From contig OZ242212.1 in assembly GCA_965206355.1 (NCBI GenBank), positions 1,984,001 through 2,048,000 on the forward strand: a DNA stretch of 64,000 bases, in the 5' to 3' direction. The notes beneath the pieces are model-generated. The model searched no databases. It saw only the letters and a list, made by a program, of their open reading frames with translations, and had not been told where the DNA came from. This document shows positions 1 to 8,277 of this stretch, in pieces (the stretch's first letter is position 1; each line of letters starts with the position of its first letter). This DNA is from Spongiihabitans sp965206355. GTDB lineage: Bacteria > Pseudomonadota > Gammaproteobacteria > Arenicellales > Poriferihabitantaceae. A program made the position numbers and the translations under genes.

Positions 1-196
1 CGCGGGCATCAAAGTACTGGACATTATTGACAAATGGAATTTTCCAGTGCAGTCCGGGTTTGACATCAGATTGAACAATCTCACCAAACTTGAATACGAT
101 GGACTTTTCCCGCTCATCAACAAAATATGCTGAGGAGAAAGCGATGGACACGGCGATCACAGCGAGGACAAGAAAGAGTGTTAATTTTAGTTTCAT
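1..196 (-). CDS. hflC: HflC, N-terminal part (runs off the left edge)
   Basis: About 65 residues of HflC, the partner of HflK in the membrane complex that modulates the FtsH protease. The protein opens with a basic start and one hydrophobic signal-anchor (KLTLFLVLAVIAVSIAF), then FVDEREKSIVFKFGE and a PGLHWKIPF segment typical of the start of the SPFH domain facing the periplasm. The ATG lies 2 nt after the hflK stop, so the two genes are cotranscribed in the usual hflK-hflC order. The rest of the gene is outside the window. Confidence 0.93.
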   Translation of the reverse strand, partial: MKLKLTLFLVLAVIAVSIAFSSAYFVDEREKSIVFKFGEIVQSDVKPGLHWKIPFVNNVQYFDAR

Positions 197-198
197 AA

Positions 199-1458
199 TT
201 ATTGCCTCGCCGTGCGATCAATACTTCTAGTTGTTGACCTTAAAGAACTGTTAGCAACCTGACTACCCGCCGAGCGATTGTTGCTATCCGGATTTGACGC
301 ATCACGGTCTCCGGGTAATTGAGCGCGATTTTTTAACAACTGATCAAGCGGCAAATACATCACATTGTTGCCACCATCAGACTGATCAATAACCATTTTA
401 CTGGAACGACTGAACACCTCTTCCATCACTTCCAAGTAAAGCCGATCTCTAGTGATATCTGGTGCCTTACTATATTCGATCAACACCTGATCAAACCGTG
501 AAGTCTCACCTTCGGCCTTAGCGATAACAGATGCTTTGTAGGCCTCTGCTTCTTGCATAATTCGTGCAGAAAACCCCCGCGCCTTAGGAATAATATCGTT
601 AGCGTATGCTTGTGCAAGATTTTTTAAGCGTTCCTCATCCTCTCGCGCCTTGACCACATCATCAAAAGCATCTTTAACCTGTTCTGGTGGTTGTGCATTT
701 TGCATCTCAACGCTACGAACATTAATACCGGTCTGATAACGGTCAAGAATATCCTGTACCAGCGTCTTGGTTTCCGCAGCCAACTGTGCCCGTCCCTCAG
801 TAATCGCGAAATCCATTGTATTGCGACCAACAATTTCCCGCACTGCACTTTCCGTTGCCTGTCGCACGACACTATCGGCAATATCCCGAGAATTGTACTC
901 GCTGACATTAAATAACAAATCGCTCGGGTCTTTAATATCGTATTGCACGGCGAAATGAATATCAATAATGTTTTCATCCTCAGTCAGCATCAATGACTCA
1001 CGCGGCACCGATTGAATGCTTCTGCCGTTCTTACGATACCCCACTTCCACCGTATTGACGTTTTGCGTATTGATGACTTCGACCGATTCAAAAGGAGTCG
1101 GAATATGCCAATGCAGTCCGGCATCATTGGTTTCGGTATATTTACCAAAGCGCAACTCAATAGCCTGCTCACCTTGATCTACGGTATAAACGCCGGTAAA
1201 ACCCCAGAAGCCCAGACCGACAATCAGCAATAGTATAATCATACCGTTGCCGGCAAATTTACCCGTATCAGCAGGACCACCGCGCCCATTCCCACCGCCT
1301 TTGCCACGGTTAAACAGGTTATCTATACGTTCTTTCGCTTGACGAAACAGTTCGTCCAGGTCAGGTGGCCCCTGTTGACGACTATTCCCACGACGATTCC
1401 GCTGATCCCACGGATCATCGTTGTTGTTACCACCTGAGTCAGATTGATTCCAAGGCAT
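199..1458 (-). CDS. hflK: HflK, FtsH protease modulator (SPFH/prohibitin family)
   Basis: A 419-residue protein, the family's usual size. A Gly/Asn/Arg-rich cytoplasmic N-terminus (about residues 1-70) is followed by one membrane segment (GMIILLLIVGLGFWGF) and then the SPFH domain starting at VDQGEQAIELRFGKY. The C-terminal half holds the long Ala/Glu-rich helix characteristic of the family (KARGFSARIMQEAEAYKASV) and a low-complexity Asn/Ser tail. HflK forms large oligomers with HflC that surround FtsH at the inner membrane. hflC follows after 2 nt. No hfq or hflX is seen upstream; the gene to the right (ntrC) is on the same strand but separated by 160 bp. Confidence 0.96.
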   Translation of the reverse strand: MPWNQSDSGGNNNDDPWDQRNRRGNSRQQGPPDLDELFRQAKERIDNLFNRGKGGGNGRGGPADTGKFAGNGMIILLLIVGLGFWGFTGVYTVDQGEQAIELRFGKYTETNDAGLHWHIPTPFESVEVINTQNVNTVEVGYRKNGRSIQSVPRESLMLTEDENIIDIHFAVQYDIKDPSDLLFNVSEYNSRDIADSVVRQATESAVREIVGRNTMDFAITEGRAQLAAETKTLVQDILDRYQTGINVRSVEMQNAQPPEQVKDAFDDVVKAREDEERLKNLAQAYANDIIPKARGFSARIMQEAEAYKASVIAKAEGETSRFDQVLIEYSKAPDITRDRLYLEVMEEVFSRSSKMVIDQSDGGNNVMYLPLDQLLKNRAQLPGDRDASNPDSNNRSAGSQVANSSLRSTTRSIDRTARQ

Positions 1459-1618
1459 TGAGTAATTCCAAAAAGATTAGTTCTAAAAAAAGTGTAAAGC
1501 ATAGTTGAATCGGCGGATTATATCATAATGATTTGGAATGCAACGCCTTTCAATGCTAAAACAATTAAAAATTATGAATTGCGAATGTATAAATTAGCCC
1601 AACCCTGACTTACAATTT

Positions 1619-3013
1619 TCAATTCTGCTTCATTTTACGCGCCAAGGTATTTCTGCTCCAGCCTAATAACTTCGCAGCCTTTTGTTTAAGTCCTCCGGTA
1701 TGCGCCAGTGCCACTTGGATTAACACTTGCTCGAATTCATTGCCCAGTGATTTTGCGATGCCCTTTTCGCCCAACTGCAATCTGTGACTTACTTCTTGGT
1801 ACAGATTATTCTGCCACGAAAGTTCAGTTTGACTCGGATACACTGTCTTGATTTGCTCGGGTAAATCAGCAGGCATAATCTGCGAGCCAGCGCACAGTAT
1901 CGATAACTGCTGGATGACATTTTCCAGCTCACGAATATTGCCGGGCCAGTGATATTGTTGCAATAGCGCCATCACGCCGGCTCCGAGCCGTTTTAATGCG
2001 GAGGCGTTTTCATTGGCAGTTTGATTGAGAAAATGATTGACCAATATTGGAATGTCTTCAACTCGCTCACTTAAACGCGGTAATGTTAGGGAAAACACAT
2101 TCAACCGGTGAAACAAGTCATTGCGGAATTGAGCGTTTTCTACCCGGGATTCCAAATGTTGATTGGTGGCAGCAATGATACGCACGTCAACAGATATTTC
2201 CTGCCGACCACCGACCCGATAAAAACAGCCTTCGGAAAGCACCCTGAGCAAGCGCGTTTGTAATGGCAAGGGCATATCGCCGATTTCATCCAGAAACAAA
2301 GTCGCCTGATGCGCCTGTTCAAAACGCCCGATGTGCCGATTATGCGCGCCGGTGAACGCCCCTTTTTCGTGCCCAAACAGTTCGGACTCCAATAGTTCAG
2401 ATGGAATCGCCGCCGTATTGATAGCGATCATCGGCTGCTCGCTACGGATACTACTGCGGTGAATGGCTTTAGCGACTAGCTCCTTACCGGTTCCGGATTC
2501 CCCGCGTATTAACACACTCATATTGGATTGGGCGATTCTGCCAATGACGCGAAACACCTCCTGCATAGACTTGCTCTCGCCCAACAATAGCTTATCACTG
2601 ACCGTGTTACTATCCTCGTTAGCCACACCATTATTGACCGATTCCAAGATTCTGGAAACCAATGATAGCAATTCATCAATATCAAATGGCTTGGTAAGAT
2701 ACTCATAAGCACCCAATTTATAGGCCTCTACCGCACTATCCAGATCACCAAATGCGGTCATAATAATCACTGGCAATCCGGGTTGATGACGGTTAATTTT
2801 TTCAAGCAGCTCAAACCCGCTCAATGTTGGCATTTGAATATCAGCAATCACTAAATGGGGTCTTGCATGCGCTAATGCTGCAAACAGGTGATTGCCATCG
2901 GCAAAGCTGGTCACCGTATAAGCTTGTTTGGAAAGGGCTTTTTCGATAACCCACAACATAGACTGATCATCATCCGCCACCCAGATATCATCCTTCATCG
3001 TTTTGGCATTCAT
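1619..3013 (-). CDS. glnG: NtrC, sigma-54-dependent nitrogen response regulator
   Basis: 464 residues with three domains. A receiver at residues 9-125 carries the acidic pocket (ADDDQS) and phospho-acceptor Asp58 in VIADIQMP. The AAA+ sigma-54 activation domain (about 150-380) has Walker A GESGTGKELVAKAI and the sigma-54 contact loop GAFTGA. A Fis-type helix-turn-helix lies at the end (LKQKAAKLLGWSRNTLARKM). Phosphorylated NtrC normally activates glnA and other nitrogen genes. A good SD (GGAGAAG) precedes the ATG and survives inside the short piece left between this gene and the MITE that cut ntrB. The protein looks intact, but its usual kinase NtrB is not, so how it is phosphorylated here is an open question. 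Confidence 0.96.
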   Translation of the reverse strand: MNAKTMKDDIWVADDDQSMLWVIEKALSKQAYTVTSFADGNHLFAALAHARPHLVIADIQMPTLSGFELLEKINRHQPGLPVIIMTAFGDLDSAVEAYKLGAYEYLTKPFDIDELLSLVSRILESVNNGVANEDSNTVSDKLLLGESKSMQEVFRVIGRIAQSNMSVLIRGESGTGKELVAKAIHRSSIRSEQPMIAINTAAIPSELLESELFGHEKGAFTGAHNRHIGRFEQAHQATLFLDEIGDMPLPLQTRLLRVLSEGCFYRVGGRQEISVDVRIIAATNQHLESRVENAQFRNDLFHRLNVFSLTLPRLSERVEDIPILVNHFLNQTANENASALKRLGAGVMALLQQYHWPGNIRELENVIQQLSILCAGSQIMPADLPEQIKTVYPSQTELSWQNNLYQEVSHRLQLGEKGIAKSLGNEFEQVLIQVALAHTGGLKQKAAKLLGWSRNTLARKMKQN

Positions 3014-3016
3014 TAA

Positions 3017-3820
3017 TCAGCACTTCTCCATTTTTAGATAGATACTAAGAGACCTTTGCACGAAAACCATTTCACCTCCATGCTACGTTAAAAACGTACT
3101 CAATCGGTCATTTATAAGCATAAACTCCCTCATTCCGTGCGTTTTTGCCTGGCCTGAAAGCGAAATCATCTTCCGTGCAAAGGTCTCAATATCGGTATAT
3201 TGCGTCAGCTCACGCCCTTGAGCAGCCGTATTGACTATGCCTGCTAGCTCATTGGCTAATAGTTGCGCCGCACCACGCATACCACCAAGCGGATTTCGGA
3301 TTTCGTGCGCCAATCCTCTGATTACGGTTTGATTGCTGTTAAAGTGATGCAGACAGTCGTGTCGGATATGCCCGGCATCATGCGGCATAATTTCCAGTAC
3401 CAGCATCGCATCGGCAGCCATATCAATACGGCTAATCTGGTAGTCAACCTGTTTACTTTGCGGCACATTAAGCAGTGCGATTTCAACATCGTGCAACCAT
3501 ACCCGTATATTCTCTTGTAGCGATTTTTGACAGGCCACCAATAAACCATCCTTTGCTGAAGATGCCTGGCCGCTAATAAAATCACTCAGGGGTAAATTCT
3601 GCACACAATGTGAGCTTGCCTGAATCAAGGCTTGTGCTGATTCGTTCAGATAGATAATGACAGCGTCTTCATCCAGCAGAAAGACGCTGACGGATAGCGA
3701 TTCTAAAATTCGACTATGAAACATTCTAAAATAAGGTGCAGCCATCAAGTAACGCCTTCTGTCAGATTTTGACACAGAGAGCACAGAGGTTAAACTATCA
3801 ATCTGAGTGCTTTGCATCAT
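3017..3820 (-). pseudogene. glnL: NtrB sensor kinase, ATPase domain lost at a MITE insertion
   Basis: Bases 3188-3820 encode the NtrB N-terminal half: a PAS-like domain and the phospho-acceptor helix with His in RGLAHEIRNPLGG, ending at TQYTDI of the second dimerisation helix. There the frame enters a MITE (3049-3187) and reads about 34 foreign residues to a stop at 3083. The whole HATPase_c domain is missing. Between the MITE and ntrC only about 30 bp remain; read in one frame they give IYLKMEKC-stop, which resembles an NtrB C-terminus. The middle of the gene (about 130 codons, compared with a typical 350-residue NtrB) therefore appears deleted. The MITE flanks (ACTAA and AATAT) are not a target duplication, which fits a deletion at the element. 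ATG at 3820 was chosen over upstream GTG codons. Confidence 0.88.
3049..3187. mobile_element. MITE copy 1 (139 bp), at the ntrB deletion
   Basis: Begins GAGACCTTTGCACG and ends CGTGCAAAGGTCTC, a 14-bp terminal inverted repeat shared with the other copies in this window and with the IS5-family element at 53577. Internal landmarks are CAATCGGTCATTTATAAGC and CCGTGCGTTTTTGCC. No coding capacity of its own. Unlike most other copies it is not flanked by a 5-bp direct repeat, so the two flanks were probably not adjacent originally. Confidence 0.9.
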
Positions 3821-3936
3821 TGTCAGCACCACAATCGCCGATTGCTATGGACGTAGTTTGTTAGAGGTCGCTCCTTGACATCCTGCCCATCATCTGCACG
3901 AGCAATCGCGGAAAAAGACAATGAATAGAGTTGCCC

Positions 3937-5346
3937 TTAAACGCTGTAATACATCTCAAACTCAATGGGATGCGTCGTCATCCTCAGACGATTAACCTCT
4001 GCCATTTTCAAATCAATGTAAGCATCTATCGAATCATTACTAAATACACCTCCCGCAAGCAAAAATTCACGGTCGCCGTCCAATGCCTCCAGCGCAATAT
4101 CTAAACCGTGTGCCACGGTTAGAATGTTTTTTTCCTCTTCGGCTGGCAGGTCATATAAATTCTTATCACCCGGCTCGCCCGGGTGGATTTTGTTGTGAAT
4201 CCCATCCAATCCTGCCATAAGCATCGCCGAAAAAGCCAAATATGGATTAGCGGTTGAGTCAGGAAAACGAATTTCAATCCGCCGTCCTTTTGGATTAGAG
4301 ACATATGGAATGCGGCAGGATGCAGAGCGATTGCTGGAAGAATAAGCTAGTAATACCGGTGCTTCAAAACCCGGCACCAGACGTTTATAACTGTTGGTGC
4401 TGGCATTGGTAAACGCATTCAGTGCTTTGGCGTGTTTGAAAATTCCACCAATATAATATAACGCCTGCTCGCTTAAACCACCGTATTGGTCACCCGAAAA
4501 AATGTTGTTACCGGCTTTGAATATGGATTGGTGAACGTGCATACCAGAGCCATTATCACCCACCACTGGTTTCGGCATAAAGGTGGCCGTCAAGCCATTT
4601 GCATGAGCCACATTGTGCACCACATATTTGAAAATCTGCACCTCATCAGCTTTATTGACCAGCGTACTAAATGCGTAGCCTATTTCTGCTTGTCCGGCAG
4701 TACCGACTTCATGGTGATGCACCTCAACACTCAAGCCCATTTGTTGTAGGGTTAAACACATCTGACTCCGCACATCGTATTGGCTATCCACTGGTGGAAC
4801 CGGGAAATAGCCGCCTTTAACACCGGGTCGATGTCCAGTATTGCCATCCTCATATTCTTTCGAGCTGTTCCATGCCGCTTCAGACGAATCAATTTCATAA
4901 AACGCACCGCTCATCTCATTTGCCCAATGCACTTCATCAAACAAAAAAAATTCGTTTTCCGGACCAAAATAAGCCGCATCACCAATACCGGTTGAAGCCA
5001 AATACGCCTCTGCCCTTTTGGCGACAGAGCGCGGATCGCGGTCATAGCCTTGCATATCTCTCGGCTCAACAATATCACAGCGCAGATTCACCGTAGCATC
5101 TTGAGGAAATGGATCGACCACCGCACTTGCCGGATCAGGCATCAGAATCATATCGGATTCATTGATGCCCTTCCAGCCAGAAATGGACGAGCCATCAAAC
5201 ATTTTACCGTCTTCAAACAACACCTCATCCACCAGAGCCGCCGGAATGGTAACGTGTTGTTCCTTGCCGATGGTATCGGTAAATCGTAAATCGACAAAAC
5301 TGGCGTTACTTTCTTTTATTAACTTCAATGCATCTGCTACGAACAT
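3937..5346 (-). CDS. glnA: Glutamine synthetase type I
   Basis: 469 residues, the length of GSI-beta dodecamer subunits. It makes glutamine from glutamate, ammonia and ATP. Visible motifs: the N-terminal Asp-containing loop (DGKMFDGSSISGWKGI), the ATP/glutamate-binding segment GPENEFFLFD, HHHEVGTAGQAEIG, NRSASCRIPY, and the adenylylation loop NLYDLPAEE whose Tyr is the GlnE target. The gene reads away from a sigma-54 promoter with two upstream NtrC sites (5468-5592). ntrB and ntrC follow downstream on the same strand, the classic glnA-ntrB-ntrC arrangement. Catalytic and regulatory residues look intact. Confidence 0.98.
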   Translation of the reverse strand: MFVADALKLIKESNASFVDLRFTDTIGKEQHVTIPAALVDEVLFEDGKMFDGSSISGWKGINESDMILMPDPASAVVDPFPQDATVNLRCDIVEPRDMQGYDRDPRSVAKRAEAYLASTGIGDAAYFGPENEFFLFDEVHWANEMSGAFYEIDSSEAAWNSSKEYEDGNTGHRPGVKGGYFPVPPVDSQYDVRSQMCLTLQQMGLSVEVHHHEVGTAGQAEIGYAFSTLVNKADEVQIFKYVVHNVAHANGLTATFMPKPVVGDNGSGMHVHQSIFKAGNNIFSGDQYGGLSEQALYYIGGIFKHAKALNAFTNASTNSYKRLVPGFEAPVLLAYSSSNRSASCRIPYVSNPKGRRIEIRFPDSTANPYLAFSAMLMAGLDGIHNKIHPGEPGDKNLYDLPAEEEKNILTVAHGLDIALEALDGDREFLLAGGVFSNDSIDAYIDLKMAEVNRLRMTTHPIEFEMYYSV

Positions 5347-5467
5347 AATGATGACCTCAATTTGAATGCCGGAATTCCGGCAATTTTAATGAACAATTTT
5401 TTAATGCTGGGCGACAAGTTCGCCACGATATGGAGTGAGTTTAAGTTTAACCCTACAGTATAGTACA

Positions 5468-5483
5468 GCAAAAATCATGCCAA
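5468..5483 (-). promoter_or_regulatory. Sigma-54 promoter of glnA
   Basis: On the minus strand the sequence reads TTGGCATGATTTTTGCT. GG and GC are separated exactly as in the -24/-12 class (GG at -25/-24, GC at -13/-12), predicting transcription from about 5456, 110 nt upstream of the glnA ATG. One mismatch to the TGGCAC core. The spacing, the upstream NtrC sites and the downstream gene all agree. Confidence 0.88.
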
Positions 5484-5544
5484 ATTTAGAATTTCCCTTT
5501 ATTCAACACACTTAATCAGAAATCGGGTTTGATATTGCCATTAT

Positions 5545-5561
5545 TGCATCATTATAGTGCA
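5545..5561. promoter_or_regulatory. NtrC binding site, promoter-proximal
   Basis: TGCATCATTATAGTGCA, a 17-bp imperfect palindrome with TGCA half-sites, centred about 97 bp upstream of the predicted glnA start. Its form and position match the family of NtrC sites upstream of enteric glnAp2. Confidence 0.72.
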
Positions 5562-5575
5562 TAATGCCATCTAAG

Positions 5576-5592
5576 TGCACTATATTTGTGCA
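5576..5592. promoter_or_regulatory. NtrC binding site, promoter-distal (strong match)
   Basis: TGCACTATATTTGTGCA closely resembles the enteric NtrC consensus (GCACTATNNTGGTGCA type). It is centred about 128 bp upstream of the predicted glnA start and 31 bp from the proximal site, about three helical turns, as needed for cooperative NtrC oligomers on one DNA face. Confidence 0.8.
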
Positions 5593-5605
5593 TTTATGCG
5601 CCACA

Positions 5606-6319
5606 TTAACAATTACGAAATGAATTACGACTGCGGACATTGTGAGGATTACGAGAACTACGAGAATTTCGAGAATGGGCAAACACCAGTATTCTGTTAT
5701 TCGCAGGCATAGCCACATCGTCAATCAGCGATAACTTGTTTTGGTTCGCCAGTGCCACGATGGCAACATCATCACGAATGCCCATCCGCTGATCCTGAGC
5801 AAGCAAACTGTTATGAAAGTTTTCGTTGCTCCGGCTGGTAAATTTTCCGTCGTGCTTAAATGCTCCGTACAAAACAAACACACCACCTTCCATCAGCAGA
5901 CAACCAACCCCGCGAAACATCCGCACAACCGTATGCCATGCCATGATATGTGCCGTATTGGCACTAAAAACGCCATCAAACCGTAGTGTACCATGCGGCT
6001 TATTCAATGCTTCCCAGTGCGCTTTTTCCCGCACATCAAGGGCAACTGGTCTGCCAATATTATGCTCCCTGTTGATTGCTTCATTATTAGCGATGGTATC
6101 ATCTATCCATAGATTGATGCCACAATGAAACTGTGGCTGATCGCTGGTTTGCCAAAATAGTGTCGGCAAATTTTCAGCAAAAAACACAGCATGTTGCCCC
6201 GTACCCGAGCCGATTTCCAGAACATATGAAACTTCGGCAAAATAATGCTTTAATAGCGCAAGAATCGGCTGTTTATTATTTTCACAAGCCTGTGAAAATG
6301 CTTTCATATTGCTACTCAT
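5606..6319 (-). CDS. DUF938-family SAM-dependent methyltransferase-like protein
   Basis: A 237-residue class I methyltransferase fold protein of the DUF938 family. The SAM-binding motif I is VLEIGSGTGQHAVFFAENLP near residue 35, and the family hallmarks NMKAFSQACENNKQPIL at the N-terminus and DVAMPANNRILVF near the end are present. Its substrate is unknown. Family members usually end shortly after NNRLLVF. Here about 24 further residues follow, rich in Arg, Asn and Ser (SRNSRSSRN), encoded by a short degenerate repeat containing TACGAGAA. This tail looks like read-through into repeat DNA. The stop lies just outside the NtrC sites of the converging glnA control region. Confidence 0.85.
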   Translation of the reverse strand: MSSNMKAFSQACENNKQPILALLKHYFAEVSYVLEIGSGTGQHAVFFAENLPTLFWQTSDQPQFHCGINLWIDDTIANNEAINREHNIGRPVALDVREKAHWEALNKPHGTLRFDGVFSANTAHIMAWHTVVRMFRGVGCLLMEGGVFVLYGAFKHDGKFTSRSNENFHNSLLAQDQRMGIRDDVAIVALANQNKLSLIDDVAMPANNRILVFAHSRNSRSSRNPHNVRSRNSFRNC

Positions 6320-6430
6320 GAGTTAGTGTTAGTCATTGATAGTTGATAATTGACATCAAAAAACAGTGCTTGAATAAAGACAACCGAAACGCTCGGGTTT
6401 CTCAGCCTTGCAAAGTAAAGCGGACAGTTA

Positions 6431-6556
6431 CTTGAGCAATGGCAGGCTATCTGCCAGTGAAACAGATCGTTGCTTAAGCAATGGTAGGCTATCCGCCAAT
6501 GAAGCAGGCCGTTGCTTGACCGATAGCAGGCTATCGGCTAGTATGGGTTTTGGGAT
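6431..6556 (+). repeat. 42-bp tandem repeat (2 full and 1 partial copies) with hairpins
   Basis: Units start at 6431, 6473 and 6515 (CTTGAGCAATGGCAGGCTAT, CTTAAGCAATGGTAGGCTAT, CTTGACCGATAGCAGGCTAT); the third matches for about 27 bp. Each unit contains an inverted repeat around GGCTAT, for example GGCAG-GCTAT-CTGCC and GATAG-CAG-GCTATC. The period is a multiple of 3 and the frame is open into dctP, but a good SD and GTG at 6585 suggest the repeats are leader rather than coding DNA. Confidence 0.8.
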
Positions 6557-6584
6557 TATTCATTCAGTTATCGGAGGAAATATT

Positions 6585-7589
6585 GTGAAACATTTTTTAG
6601 GTCGTGTCATGGTTGTTGCTATTGCCGTTGCCTTTGCAGGTGACGCTCTCGCTGTGGAATGGAATGTCTCTCTCTGGGGCAAACGCCGCGCATTTACCGA
6701 ACATCTGGAAAAGCTGGCAGAATTGGTTTCTGAAAAAACCAATGGTGAGTTTACCTTAAACCTGTCTTATGGTGGACTCTCTAAAAACAAAGAGAATCTT
6801 GATGGAATTGCTATCGGCGCATTTGAAATGGCACAGTTTTGTGCCGGTTACCATCGCGATAAAAACCCCTCTATAACCGTGCTGGAGCTACCTTTCCTCG
6901 GAATCTCCTCGCTTGAGGAAGAGCGCAGAATTAGTCAGATTGTTTATCAACACCCCGCGGTTCAGGCTGATATTGCCCGCTGGAATGCCACACTGTTGAT
7001 GCCCTCGCCACTACCACAATATAATCTCATCGGTGTCGGTGATGCACCGATGGCACTAGCTGATTACAAAGGGCTGTCGGTGCGTGCCACTGGCGGAATC
7101 GGTAAGGCGATGGCAGCCGTAGGGGCAGTTCCCACATCAATGACCGCCTCTGAAGTGCGTCAGTCGCTTGACAGTGGTGTTATCAAGGCGGTGGCTTTTG
7201 CACCACATGCACACATGTCTTTTGGCACAGTTGAATCCGGTAACTGGTGGACGACTAATTTGAACCCGGGCACGGTGAACTGTCCGGTGGTCGTGAATAC
7301 GGATGCGCTCAATGCACTGTCAGACGCACAGCGTGAGGCGTTACTGGGATCAATTGATGCGGCACTTGATCATTATATTGCCACTTATAACGGCAAAACC
7401 ATGGCCGCTTGGGCACCGACACTGAAAGAAAAAGGCATCAAATCCATCACCTATAGCGCCGCTGATCTGGCGGCTTTTCGTGAGGCGGTTGCCGAGCCTG
7501 CCGCGCAAGCCTGGATTGCTGAAAACACGGCGAAAGGTCTGCCGGCACAAGCGCTTTATGATTTGCTGACCACGCTGGTTGCTCAGTAA
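6585..7589 (+). CDS. dctP: TRAP transporter solute-binding protein (DctP family)
   Basis: Periplasmic receptor of a tripartite ATP-independent transporter, about 334 residues. I chose the GTG at 6585 because TCGGAGGA lies just upstream and the product then starts with a signal peptide (VKHFLGRVMVVAIAVAFA, cleavage after DALA) followed by mature VEWNVSLWGK. The open frame extends further upstream, but only through the tandem repeat. YKGLSVRATGGIGKAM contains the conserved Arg that binds the substrate carboxylate in this family. dctQ and dctM follow. The substrate, probably an organic acid, cannot be told from sequence. Confidence 0.9.
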   Translation: MKHFLGRVMVVAIAVAFAGDALAVEWNVSLWGKRRAFTEHLEKLAELVSEKTNGEFTLNLSYGGLSKNKENLDGIAIGAFEMAQFCAGYHRDKNPSITVLELPFLGISSLEEERRISQIVYQHPAVQADIARWNATLLMPSPLPQYNLIGVGDAPMALADYKGLSVRATGGIGKAMAAVGAVPTSMTASEVRQSLDSGVIKAVAFAPHAHMSFGTVESGNWWTTNLNPGTVNCPVVVNTDALNALSDAQREALLGSIDAALDHYIATYNGKTMAAWAPTLKEKGIKSITYSAADLAAFREAVAEPAAQAWIAENTAKGLPAQALYDLLTTLVAQ

Positions 7590-7643
7590 CCCGCTCCTAG
7601 CCTAACTGACCGTATCAACATGGCCTATTCTTGAGTAACGAAA

Positions 7644-8264
7644 ATGGCAGGCACATCATCTGTTTTACAAGATAATTCCACGCTGAGTCGATGGGATCAG
7701 CTGCTGTACAAGCTGGAAAGCAAGCTCGCGTTGCTATCCGGACTGGCGGTGTTTTCGCTGATGCTTCTGGCGGTGTGCAATGTCGGTGGGCGCGATTTCT
7801 TCAATGCACCTTTGCCAGGTTACATTGACTGGATCGAGCAGATGATGCCACTGATTGCGTTTATGGGAATCGCCTATACGCAACGTAATGGCGGTCATAT
7901 TCGTATGGATATTCTGGTTGGTGTGCTGCGCGGTCGCGCCCTGTGGATGGTGGAAATCATCACCGTGCTACTGATACTGCTGTTAATGGTGTTGCTGGTC
8001 TGGGGCACCTATTCGCATTTTCTGCGTAGCTTTGATTTTGCCATGCCCAACTGGAGTACTGACAGCTCCATAGACATTAACCTGCCACTGTGGCCAACAA
8101 AACTGCTGGTGCCGATTGCCTTTAGTGTCATCTGCCTACGTCTGTTGCTGCAACTCATCGCCTATGGCAGAGCATTTATTTTCGCACTGGAATCTCCGGT
8201 TGCGGTACCGATGCCGCAGACGGCCACACAACAAGCCGAAGCTGAAGCTAAACATGTCTCATAA
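7644..8264 (+). CDS. dctQ: TRAP transporter small membrane subunit (DctQ family)
   Basis: 206 residues with four predicted membrane segments (LALLSGLAVFSLMLLAV, MMPLIAFMGIAY, ITVLLILLLMVLLVWG, LLVPIAFSVICLRLLLQLIA), the DctQ topology. It carries the usual N-terminal part (GGRDFFNAPLPGYIDWIEQ). DctQ docks the receptor onto the large permease. It lies 54 bp after dctP and 13 bp before dctM, so the three form one operon. It ends in a short Ala/Gln/Glu-rich cytoplasmic tail. Confidence 0.88.
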   Translation: MAGTSSVLQDNSTLSRWDQLLYKLESKLALLSGLAVFSLMLLAVCNVGGRDFFNAPLPGYIDWIEQMMPLIAFMGIAYTQRNGGHIRMDILVGVLRGRALWMVEIITVLLILLLMVLLVWGTYSHFLRSFDFAMPNWSTDSSIDINLPLWPTKLLVPIAFSVICLRLLLQLIAYGRAFIFALESPVAVPMPQTATQQAEAEAKHVS

Positions 8265-8277
8265 TCTGAATTAGCTG

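Noticed and set aside
6408..6584. Upstream start for the TRAP receptor giving 59 more residues
   Set aside because: The extension is the tandem repeat and would bury the signal peptide; GTG at 6585 has a strong SD.
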